Below are positions 1-5,936 of a stretch of 11,520 nucleotides of DNA, in pieces. The DNA comes from Clostridiales bacterium (GTDB lineage: Bacteria > Bacillota > Clostridia > Oscillospirales > CAG-272). The translations under genes were made by a program, and so were the position numbers. The stretch lies in contig JAEEGW010000170.1 in the NCBI GenBank assembly GCA_016280525.1, positions 1 to 11,520 of the forward strand. The letters are read 5' to 3'. Numbering within the stretch: the first letter of the stretch is position 1; every line of letters starts with the position of its first letter. Under the pieces are notes generated by a model. That model was not told the DNA's origin, searched no databases, and saw nothing but the letters and a program-made list of their open reading frames with translations.

Positions 1-17
1 ACGTTAATTATAGACAT
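1..17 (-). CDS. mutL: Start of DNA mismatch repair protein MutL (partial, 5 codons)
   Basis: An ATG at 17-15 opens a frame reading M-S-I-I-N and then a GT that would begin a Val codon, after which the window ends. Bacillota MutL proteins typically begin with a short Met-x-x-Ile-x-Val-Leu-Asp stretch before the ATPase domain, so this fits well. It starts one base after the mutS TAA (21-19), the usual mutS-mutL arrangement. A modest purine-rich stretch (AAAGGG, inside the end of mutS) lies 10 bases upstream. MutL is the ATPase/endonuclease that MutS recruits after mismatch recognition. The call rests on five residues plus position, so it is an inference. Confidence 0.6.
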
Positions 18-18
18 C

Positions 19-2589
19 TTACAAAAGCCCTTTCAGCTTTCTTAGCAGATCGTACGCTTCAAGCGGCGTCGTGGTGTTCAAATCTATCGCCTCCACCGCC
101 TCGCGTATCTCGTCCGATACCACCGTTTCCATTGTAATGTTCAAATCTTCAAGCGTTTTCGCTTCTCTTGTTCTCTGCCGCTCCGGCATTTTCGCCTCTA
201 TATCGGCCAAAACCTCGCGCGCGCGTTTTATAACTTTGTTCGGAACGCCGGCTAAGACCGCGACCTCAATACCGTAGCTGTCGTTTGCCGCACCGCGCAC
301 TATTTTGCGTAAAAAACTGATAGTATCACCGCGTTTTTTTGCGGCTATGTTGTAGTTTACTACGCCTTCAACCGTGCCTTCCATTTCCGTAAGCTCGTGA
401 TAATGCGTTGCAAACAGAGTTTTGCAGCTTATTTTCGCCGCGGTGTATTCAACAACGGCGCGGGCAATAGACATACCGTCGAAAGTTGAGGTTCCTCTGC
501 CTATCTCATCGTAAATTATAAGGCTCTTTTTGCTCGCGCGCTTTAAAATGTATGAGACCTCGTTCATTTCAAGCATGAACGTGGACGTGCCGGAAGCGAG
601 GTCGTCCGACGCGCCGACGCGCGCGAAGACCTTGTCGCAGACGCCTATCACCGCCTCGGACGCGGGGACGAACGAGCCGATCTGCGCCATTATGGCGATC
701 AGCGCGACCTGGCGCATATAAGTGGATTTACCCGCCATGTTCGGGCCGGTTATCAAAAGCATCCTGTTTCTGTCCGTATCAATATACGTGTCGTTCGGCA
801 CAAACGTCTCTTCCGTGAAACGCTCAACGACGGGATGCCTGCCGTTTTTGATATTTATAACGTCGCCGTAATTGACCTCCGGCTTAACGTAGCCGTATTT
901 TTCCGCGGCGACGGCGAGCGAAAGCAGCGCGTCAAGCCGTGAAAGGCTGTCCGCGGCGGATCTTATACGCGCTATATTGTCGCACAAGTGCTTTCTTATT
1001 TCGCAGAAAAGATCGTATTCGAGCTTGACGACCTTGTCCGACGCGCCGAGCATGGATGATTCGAGCTCTTTCAGCTCCTGGGTTATGTATCTCTCGCAAT
1101 TCGCAAGCGTCTGTTTTCTTATGTATCTGTCCGGCACGAGGTTTATAAGCGATTTCGTGACCTCTATGTAATAGCCGAAAACGCGGTTGTACGATACGCG
1201 CAGGGTCTTGATACCCGTTTTTTCGCGCTCCGCCGCCTCCAGCTCCGAGATCCACCGCTTGCCGTCCTTCATTATGCTGCGCAAATAGTCTATATCGGCC
1301 GAATATCCGTCTTTTATAAATCCGCCCTCGCGTATGGAAAACGGCGGCTCTTCGACTATCGCGTTGTCAATAAGCTCGCAGAGATCGTGCAGATCGTCCG
1401 CGTTATCGTTCAACTGTTTTATAAGCTCGCTTCCGCAGCCGGAGATGAGTTCTTTTATATAAGGCAGCTTGGAAGCGGACTGAGCTATCGCGCGCATATC
1501 GCGGGCGTTCGCCGTCTCGTAAACGAGCTTGGACGATAAACGCTCCAGGTCAAGCACGCCGCGCAGCGCCTCGGACAGCTCCTCGCGCACCATAAAATCG
1601 CCGTAAAGATCGGAGACGGCGTCCTGTCTGCGCTGAATTTCGGCAACGGAGTAAAGCGGAAGCTCCACCCATTTGCGTAAAGTTCGGGCACCCCCCGCGG
1701 TCTTCGTATAGTCGAGCGCCCAGAGGAGCGAGCCTTTTTTCTCGCCCGTGCGCATGGACTCGCACAGTTCCAGATTTCTTCTCGTGGACGCGTCTATTTC
1801 AAGATTGCCGTCGCCCTCGTACAGCGAGAGCGTGTCCATAAAGGAAATATCGGTCTTTTGCGTCTCTTTTATGTAGTCTATCGCCGCGCCGACTGCGCAG
1901 ACGAGCGCGGTGGGAAGCGACGCGACGTCCTCGTCCGGGAACTGGTTTTTGCACGACGCGGCGGCGGAGAGCTCCCAGAAACGCTCCGGCTCGTTTTCGT
2001 CCACCATACAGCCTATGCGGTTTTTGATGTAGTCGGACAGCTCAGGTTTTTCTGATAACGGAAAGCTCGTTATTATCTCTTTCGGCATAAACGTCGCAAG
2101 CTCATTTATGACTCTGCGCTGTATATCGTCTCCCTCTATCGTGCAGGCGCCTATGTAGCCGGTAGAAACGTCGGCAAAGCAGACGGCGGAGCCGTCGCCG
2201 CCCGAATACACGGCGCAGACGTAGTTGTTTTTGTCTTCGGTAAGCATCTCGGAGGAGGTGACCGTGCCCGGCGTAACTATGCGGATGATGCCGCGCTTTA
2301 CAATGCCCTTTGCCGTCGCCGGATCTTCAAGCTGCTCGCAGATAGCGACCTTGCAGCCGTTTGCGACGAGCTTTGCGATATACGGCTCAACGCTGTGGAA
2401 CGGAACGCCGCACATCGGCGCGCGCTCTTCTTCTCCGCAGTCACGCCCGGTGAGCGTCAGCTCAAGGATCTTTGACGCGGTCTTCGCGTCGTCAAAAAAC
2501 ATCTCGTAAAAATCGCCGAGACGGTACATAAGGATATGATCCCTGTACTGGTTTTTTATCTCCATATATTGCTGCATCATCGGGGTCAT
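19..2589 (-). CDS. mutS: DNA mismatch repair ATPase MutS
   Basis: MutS dimers clamp on DNA, detect mispairs and small loops, and use ATP to recruit MutL. I start it at the ATG at 2589 (856 aa), not the in-frame ATG at 2604, because GGAGG (2602-2598) sits 8 bases before 2589 and is formed by the upstream ATGGAGG itself; the upstream ATG has no ribosome binding site. Seen, numbered from 2589: mismatch-reading F-Y-E of the GDFYEMF motif (F27, E29), connector and lever domains to about residue 560, Walker A GPNMAGKST (625-633), the ASDDLASGTSTF stretch (about 660-671), Walker B IIYDEIGRGTST with D694/E695, and the ATHYHEL switch (727-733). The C-terminal helix-turn-helix region is present, so the protein is full length for MutS1 (about 850-870 aa). 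I see no obvious QL(S/D)LF-type beta-clamp peptide in its tail. It precedes mutL by one base and follows a repeat-filled gap after the YlbF-family gene. Confidence 0.97.
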   Translation of the reverse strand: MTPMMQQYMEIKNQYRDHILMYRLGDFYEMFFDDAKTASKILELTLTGRDCGEEERAPMCGVPFHSVEPYIAKLVANGCKVAICEQLEDPATAKGIVKRGIIRIVTPGTVTSSEMLTEDKNNYVCAVYSGGDGSAVCFADVSTGYIGACTIEGDDIQRRVINELATFMPKEIITSFPLSEKPELSDYIKNRIGCMVDENEPERFWELSAAASCKNQFPDEDVASLPTALVCAVGAAIDYIKETQKTDISFMDTLSLYEGDGNLEIDASTRRNLELCESMRTGEKKGSLLWALDYTKTAGGARTLRKWVELPLYSVAEIQRRQDAVSDLYGDFMVREELSEALRGVLDLERLSSKLVYETANARDMRAIAQSASKLPYIKELISGCGSELIKQLNDNADDLHDLCELIDNAIVEEPPFSIREGGFIKDGYSADIDYLRSIMKDGKRWISELEAAEREKTGIKTLRVSYNRVFGYYIEVTKSLINLVPDRYIRKQTLANCERYITQELKELESSMLGASDKVVKLEYDLFCEIRKHLCDNIARIRSAADSLSRLDALLSLAVAAEKYGYVKPEVNYGDVINIKNGRHPVVERFTEETFVPNDTYIDTDRNRMLLITGPNMAGKSTYMRQVALIAIMAQIGSFVPASEAVIGVCDKVFARVGASDDLASGTSTFMLEMNEVSYILKRASKKSLIIYDEIGRGTSTFDGMSIARAVVEYTAAKISCKTLFATHYHELTEMEGTVEGVVNYNIAAKKRGDTISFLRKIVRGAANDSYGIEVAVLAGVPNKVIKRAREVLADIEAKMPERQRTREAKTLEDLNITMETVVSDEIREAVEAIDLNTTTPLEAYDLLRKLKGLL

Positions 2590-2597
2590 AAAATGGT

Positions 2598-2602
2598 CCT
2601 CC
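2598..2602 (-). promoter_or_regulatory. Shine-Dalgarno GGAGG that fixes the mutS start
   Basis: The minus strand reads GGAGG here, then 8 bases, then ATG at 2589. It overlaps the upstream in-frame ATG (2604-2602), so it can only serve the downstream one. This moves the mutS start five codons in from the longest open frame. Confidence 0.8.
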
Positions 2603-2611
2603 ATTTTAACT

Positions 2612-2673
2612 TATTCACTATTCACTCTTCACTGTTCACTGAAAAAGTAAGAGGTAAGAGTGAACAGTGAATA
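2612..2673. repeat. Inverted heptamer repeat (NTTCACT family) upstream of mutS
   Basis: Four tandem heptamers ATTCACT, ATTCACT, CTTCACT, GTTCACT fill 2613-2640. After a short centre, four looser heptamers of the reverse type (AGTAAGA, GGTAAGA, GTGAACA, GTGAATA) fill 2646-2673. Bases 2612-2629 pair with 2656-2673 at 17 of 18 positions; the exception becomes a G-U pair in minus-strand RNA, giving an 18-pair stem with a 26-base loop. A competing stem is 2628-2640 with 2659-2671 (13 of 13). The structure ends 10 bases before the mutS ribosome binding site. It has no T-tract, so it is not an intrinsic terminator. Confidence 0.85.
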
Positions 2674-2678
2674 GTTTC

Positions 2679-2699
2679 GGTGTCGGCAAAGCCGACTCC
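2679..2699. repeat. Short GC stem-loop between the YlbF-family gene and mutS
   Basis: GTCGGC (2682-2687) and GCCGAC (2691-2696) pair around AAA; GG (2679-2680) and CC (2698-2699) add two pairs beyond one mismatch. No T-run follows on the minus strand, so I do not call it a terminator. It resembles small dispersed palindromes (REP-like), which is an inference. Confidence 0.6.
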
Positions 2700-2705
2700 T
2701 TGTTT

Positions 2706-2733
2706 CTGAATTCTTAATTCTGAATTCTTAATT
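2706..2733. repeat. Four-unit heptamer array at the end of the YlbF-family gene
   Basis: Read on the plus strand the units are CTGAATT, CTTAATT, CTGAATT, CTTAATT, with exact 7-base periodicity. The array overlaps the 3' end of the YlbF-family gene: on the minus strand its first unit encodes the last Asn and the TAA stop (2730-2728). The same family occurs at 4531-4558, 4643-4670 and 8566-8593. Confidence 0.85.
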
Positions 2734-3117
2734 ATTTCCGCATTTCGCGCTGCAGCTGCTGCAATCGTGGCTGCAGGGTCTCGAGCCTGTTATCTGATAC
2801 GTTATCTCGCCGTATACGCCCTGCATAAGATCGTCAAATTCCTTTTTCGCCACGGCGTATTCGACCATAGCCGGTCTTTGCATGATCATATTATACATAT
2901 CGGCTATCTGCTGCTGGCAGAGCGCGTATACGGCTTCCGTCATTTTGCCGTCCTTGAATTCGTCGCGGGTCTTCCTGCTGTACTCGCTGTACTTTTCTAT
3001 CATCGCCTTCATATCCTCGTCCGCTTCGTACGCTTCGGTGGCTTTGTCAAGGCGTTTCTTTTCTTCCGTTTCTCTTATCATCGCGCCGAGCTCGGCGGCT
3101 TTTTCAAGTATCGTCAT
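2728..3117 (-). CDS. YlbF/YmcA-family (RicA-like) protein with C-terminal cysteine cluster
   Basis: A 129-residue, mostly helical, charged protein. I start it at ATG 3117-3115, which overlaps the miaB TGA (ATGA) and follows GGGAGAGGA on the minus strand; the longer frame to 3204 merely runs inside miaB. The body (T-E-A-Y around 27-30, then alternating Lys/Glu helices) and its place after miaB match YmcA (RicA) of Bacillus subtilis, encoded next to miaB (ymcB). In B. subtilis RicA, RicF and RicT form the iron-sulfur Y-complex, which promotes mRNA maturation by RNase Y and affects sporulation, competence and biofilm formation. Seen here: C115, C119, C122 and C126 in a CX3CX2CX3C tail, a plausible metal or Fe-S ligand set. 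RicA versus RicF/YlbF cannot be settled from this sequence; position favours RicA. Its stop lies inside a heptamer repeat array. Confidence 0.85.
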   Translation of the reverse strand: MTILEKAAELGAMIRETEEKKRLDKATEAYEADEDMKAMIEKYSEYSRKTRDEFKDGKMTEAVYALCQQQIADMYNMIMQRPAMVEYAVAKKEFDDLMQGVYGEITYQITGSRPCSHDCSSCSAKCGNN

Positions 3118-4529
3118 ATTTCCTCTCCCATAAGTACGAACGGTCTTGCCGCCGTAACTTTTACCTGTGTGTATTCGCCCGCCGGACACTTGCCGGTAAA
3201 GCAAATGTTTTTACCTCCGTCCGTCCTTCCGGACAGCGTATCCGGGTCGTTTTTGCTCTCCCCGTCGCAGAGCACGCGCACGGTCTTTCCTATGTAGCCT
3301 TCGTTTATCTTCAGACCTATATCGCTCTGTACTTCAAGCATGCGTCTGAACCGCTCGCCCTTGACGTCCTCGGGTATCTGGTCCTCGTACTCCGCCGCCG
3401 GCGTGTTTTTGCGGCGCGAATAGATAAACGAATAGACCATATCGTATTTTATGTCGGTCAGCGCTTTCAGCGTCTGCTCAAAGTCTTCCTCCGTCTCGCC
3501 GGGGAAGCCGACCATTATATCCGACGTCAGCGTTATGCCGGGTATCTTTTCTCTTGCGTACGAAACGAGTTCTTTATAAGAATCAAGCGTGTAATGCCTG
3601 TTCATACGCTGCAGCACTCTGTCGGACCCCGCCTGCAGCGGCAGATGCAGCTGCGGCGCTATCTTTTCGCAGCACGCCATCGTATCTATCAGTTTCTTCG
3701 TCGCGTCCTTCGGGTGGCTCGTCATAAAACGTATCGTAAAATCGCCGTCTATTTCGTTTATATCCCGCAGAAGCTCCGGAAAACCGTAATCGTCATAAAG
3801 CCCGCGGCCGTAGGAGTTGACGTTTTGCCCGAGCAGAGTTATGTCCTTTACGCCGTCGGCTACGAGCTCTTTTGCTTCTTTTATGATATCCTCTTTATAT
3901 CTGCTGCGCTCGCGGCCTCTTACGTGCGGCACTACGCAGTACGTGCAGAAATTGTTGCAGCCGTACATGACGGAAAGCCACGCGCGGTAGGAACACTGCC
4001 GCAGGACGGGCAGATCTTCGGCAATGTTGCCGTCGTCCTCCGTGTCAAGCAAAAAAAGACGCTTTTTCTTTTTCATCCGGTCGTATATTATGGACGGAAG
4101 CTGCCACAGATACGACGTGCCGAACGCGAAATCCACGTACGGATATCTGAATTTTATATCGTCCAGCCGGTGCTCCTGCGATACCATACAGCCGCAGACA
4201 CCTATCATAAGGCGCGGATTTTTTTCTTTCAAGTGCTTGTACTGACCGGTGACGGAAAGCGCGCGCTTTTCCGCGTGCTCGCGCACGGCGCAGGTGTTGA
4301 CGAGAATAATGTCCGCGTCTTCTTCCGAGTCCGCTTTTTCGTATCCCATATCAAAAAGCATCCCGGCGAGCCTTTCGCTGTCCGCCTCGTTCTGCTGACA
4401 GCCGTACGTCACGACACAGAATTTATACGGGCCGCCGCGCTCAAAAGCGGCGGTTTGCACCGCCGCGCGCACCCTTGCCGCATATTCTTTTTGTTTTTGT
4501 AATTCTTGCTCTGAAATCCTGTTTATCAT
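3114..4529 (-). CDS. miaB: tRNA-2-methylthio-N6-dimethylallyladenosine-37 synthase MiaB
   Basis: MiaB is a radical-SAM methylthiotransferase that adds a methylthio group to i6A37 next to the anticodon of tRNAs reading UNN codons, aiding reading-frame fidelity. The 471-residue frame has all three domains. The N-terminal UPF0004 domain has cluster ligands C44 (YGCQQNEAD), C80 (NTCAVRE) and C114 (CGCM). The radical-SAM core has CX3CX2C at C191, C195 and C198, with PHVRGRERSR after it. A C-terminal TRAM domain spans about 413-466. YGCQQNEAD and GQNVNSYG (234-241) favour MiaB over MtaB or RimO. The start at 4529 is the only plausible one, since an in-frame TAA lies four codons upstream; oddly there is no good Shine-Dalgarno, and the ATG is the edge of a heptamer repeat. 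Its stop overlaps the next gene's start (ATGA), indicating translational coupling. Confidence 0.96.
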   Translation of the reverse strand: MINRISEQELQKQKEYAARVRAAVQTAAFERGGPYKFCVVTYGCQQNEADSERLAGMLFDMGYEKADSEEDADIILVNTCAVREHAEKRALSVTGQYKHLKEKNPRLMIGVCGCMVSQEHRLDDIKFRYPYVDFAFGTSYLWQLPSIIYDRMKKKKRLFLLDTEDDGNIAEDLPVLRQCSYRAWLSVMYGCNNFCTYCVVPHVRGRERSRYKEDIIKEAKELVADGVKDITLLGQNVNSYGRGLYDDYGFPELLRDINEIDGDFTIRFMTSHPKDATKKLIDTMACCEKIAPQLHLPLQAGSDRVLQRMNRHYTLDSYKELVSYAREKIPGITLTSDIMVGFPGETEEDFEQTLKALTDIKYDMVYSFIYSRRKNTPAAEYEDQIPEDVKGERFRRMLEVQSDIGLKINEGYIGKTVRVLCDGESKNDPDTLSGRTDGGKNICFTGKCPAGEYTQVKVTAARPFVLMGEEI

Positions 4530-4558
4530 TCTTAATTCTTAATTCTGAATTCTTAATT
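4527..4558. repeat. Heptamer array touching the miaB start codon
   Basis: Units 4531-4558 read CTTAATT, CTTAATT, CTGAATT, CTTAATT on the plus strand, preceded by CATT. All 32 bases are identical to 8562-8593 in the gyrB-gyrA gap. The CAT at 4527-4529 is the miaB ATG on the minus strand. Confidence 0.9.
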
Positions 4559-4559
4559 C

Positions 4560-4583
4560 GGGAGGGGTGCCCCTCCCCTACAG
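4560..4583. repeat. GC hairpin cassette with CCCTACAG edge (copy 1)
   Basis: GGGAGGGG (4560-4567) and CCCCTCCC (4570-4577) are perfect inverted arms (in practice a 7-pair stem and GTGC loop), followed by CTACAG. With the adjoining heptamers this segment (4551-4583) is nearly repeated at 4663-4696; only the loop differs. No T-tract follows on either strand. Confidence 0.8.
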
Positions 4584-4584
4584 C

Positions 4585-4608
4585 GGACGAGCAATGCTCG
4601 CCCCTACA
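4585..4608. repeat. GC hairpin cassette with CCCCTACA edge (different stem)
   Basis: GGACGAGC (4585-4592) and GCTCGCCC (4596-4603) pair around AAT. The single mismatch becomes a G-U pair in minus-strand RNA. CTACA follows, giving the same CCCCTACA edge as the neighbouring hairpins but on an unrelated stem. Confidence 0.7.
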
Positions 4609-4616
4609 AGCTGGTC

Positions 4617-4630
4617 GTCGGGGCGCCGAC
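4617..4630. repeat. Short GC stem-loop between the two cassettes
   Basis: GTCGG (4617-4621) and CCGAC (4626-4630) pair around GGCG. The surrounding 4609-4642 has no coding signal and no recognisable promoter. It looks like another piece of the composite repeat region. Confidence 0.5.
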
Positions 4631-4642
4631 CCCTGCCGAATT

Positions 4643-4670
4643 CTTAATTCTTAATTCTTAATTCTTAATT
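4643..4670. repeat. Pure four-unit CTTAATT heptamer array
   Basis: Four perfect CTTAATT units in tandem, preceded by GAATT. Because 7 is not a multiple of 3 and each unit contains TAA on both strands, this array stops translation in all six frames. Next to it on the right is a GGGAGGGG hairpin, exactly as at 4558-4560. Confidence 0.9.
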
Positions 4671-4671
4671 C

Positions 4672-4696
4672 GGGAGGGGAGACCCCTCCCCTACAG
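4672..4696. repeat. GC hairpin cassette with CCCTACAG edge (copy 2)
   Basis: GGGAGGGG (4672-4679) and CCCCTCCC (4683-4690) are perfect arms around AGA, followed by CTACAG. It lies two bases downstream of the TAG stop (4700-4698) of the WG-like gene. It could slow polymerase or shield the mRNA 3' end, but the minus strand continues with GAATTAAG rather than a T-run, so it is not a canonical terminator. Confidence 0.8.
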
Positions 4697-4697
4697 T

Positions 4698-5936
4698 CTA
4701 ATTCTCCGTTTTGATATAAACCTCGTATCCCGTCTGTGCCGACCAGCAGACTATTATTCCGCCGGAGCAGACGGATATGTGCGTATACGACAGCGGTATC
4801 ACAAAATTGCCGTCCAGGTCTATGACGCCGCGCTGCAGCATAGTGCCGACGACGGCGAGCCCTTCGTAATACGGGGTCGCGTACGTGTAGATCGAATCCG
4901 CTATCCACGCACCTTTTACGGCGTAGAAGCCGTATTTGTTTTTGTATTCAACGAGGATGCGCTCGTCTGAATACGCTTTGGCGGCGTATCCTTCGGGCAG
5001 CGGGAATTCCCTGCCGTCTTCGTCAACGATGATTTCCATATCCTCAACTACTTTGCCGTCGTCCTCGTCGTCTCTTTCATACTTAATATTCCGCACCATA
5101 ACGTAGCCGTGGTCGAAATACAGCGAGCCGATCGCGCCTTCGTCTTTTTGTTCAACGGTTTTGTAATTCCAGAATTTTGCCTTTTTCGCGTCCTTTGCAA
5201 AATCCGACGTATAATTGTAATACAGTCCTCTGCTCTCGCTTTTGTCAAAATCCGACTTTACGAGCGTTTTGGAGTTTGCGTCTATATAATAGTATTCCTC
5301 GCCTAATATAAACAAAGGTCTGTCTTCTTTATCGCGCTCGTACGCGAAAACAAGCTCTTCTTCGCCCGTGTATTTATACATTATTATTCCGGAGCCGTTA
5401 TAAAACGACAGGCTTGTACCGTCCGATACGACGAGCATTCCCATATACACGTCAACGGCGCGCCGCATTTCCGACACCTGCTTTACCGTAAAGTTGCGGA
5501 GCACGTCGGACCTGGTCACAAGATATCTCGTCCTCGTCATATTGTCGCCGGTGACGTTTAAGCGCGGGAGAGTGAGCGTATCGAGCCGGTAAAGCGACAT
5601 AGTATCTTTATCGTACGTTTTTTCCGTCGCGATATATACTTTTCCGTTCGTCGCCGGGATAGTCTCGTGCAGCTCGTCGAACACGCTCGGGGCGGCGGTC
5701 TCTTCGCTATCCGTCTCCTCTGACGTGTCCGTTCCCTCCGTGTCCGTCACGGACTCGCCGGTCGTTTCTTCCTCCGGCTCTGTCTCCGTCTCCGCGGTGC
5801 TCGTTACCGGATCCGCTCTTTTGATAAACGAAATATCAAATACACCCTTGTCGTACATTATCATAAGCACGGCAAAAACGGTTATCACGACCGCGAGCGC
5901 CGCTGAAATTATGATATATTTTCTTACGTTTTTCAT
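4698..5936 (-). CDS. Single-pass membrane protein with acidic stalk and WG-repeat-like C-terminus
   Basis: A 412-residue protein I cannot name. Seen: a short basic N-terminus (M-K-N-V-R-K), one hydrophobic helix at about 7-27, then a Thr/Ser/Glu/Asp-rich low-complexity stalk at about 42-85, then a beta-rich region to the end. The positive-inside rule puts the bulk outside the membrane. The C-terminal 325-412 looks like WG (KWG) repeats: YGFYAV followed by YYEGLAVV (358-363 region), then RGVIDLDGNFVIP (369-381). Such repeats are common in Clostridia and are thought to form extracellular or protein-binding beta structures; the function here is unknown. The ATG at 5936 overlaps the gyrA TGA by one base (TGATG) with no strong ribosome binding site, so translation probably depends on gyrA termination. 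It is the only non-housekeeping gene in the window. The uncleaved helix could alternatively be a signal peptide, but I see no clear cleavage site. Confidence 0.8.
   Translation of the reverse strand: MKNVRKYIIISAALAVVITVFAVLMIMYDKGVFDISFIKRADPVTSTAETETEPEEETTGESVTDTEGTDTSEETDSEETAAPSVFDELHETIPATNGKVYIATEKTYDKDTMSLYRLDTLTLPRLNVTGDNMTRTRYLVTRSDVLRNFTVKQVSEMRRAVDVYMGMLVVSDGTSLSFYNGSGIIMYKYTGEEELVFAYERDKEDRPLFILGEEYYYIDANSKTLVKSDFDKSESRGLYYNYTSDFAKDAKKAKFWNYKTVEQKDEGAIGSLYFDHGYVMVRNIKYERDDEDDGKVVEDMEIIVDEDGREFPLPEGYAAKAYSDERILVEYKNKYGFYAVKGAWIADSIYTYATPYYEGLAVVGTMLQRGVIDLDGNFVIPLSYTHISVCSGGIIVCWSAQTGYEVYIKTEN

Noticed and set aside
2603..2640. Sigma-70-type promoter for mutS using TAAAAT as the -10
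   Set aside because: No -35-like hexamer sits about 17 bases upstream, and the transcript would start within or next to the ribosome binding site.
2611..2733. CRISPR array
   Set aside because: The repeats are tandem 7-mers with no spacers and no cas genes nearby.
3118..3204. N-terminal extension of the YlbF-family gene
   Set aside because: These codons run inside the miaB 3' end. The ATGA overlap start at 3117 has a strong GGGAGAGGA site and gives the family's normal N-terminus.
3594..4502. 302-codon open frame on the plus strand
   Set aside because: It is antisense to miaB, with composition typical of a reverse-complement shadow and no domain or ribosome binding site.
4651..4908. 85-codon minus-strand frame crossing the repeat region
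   Set aside because: It overlaps the WG-like gene in another frame and then translates through the hairpin and heptamer repeats; it has no ribosome binding site or domain.
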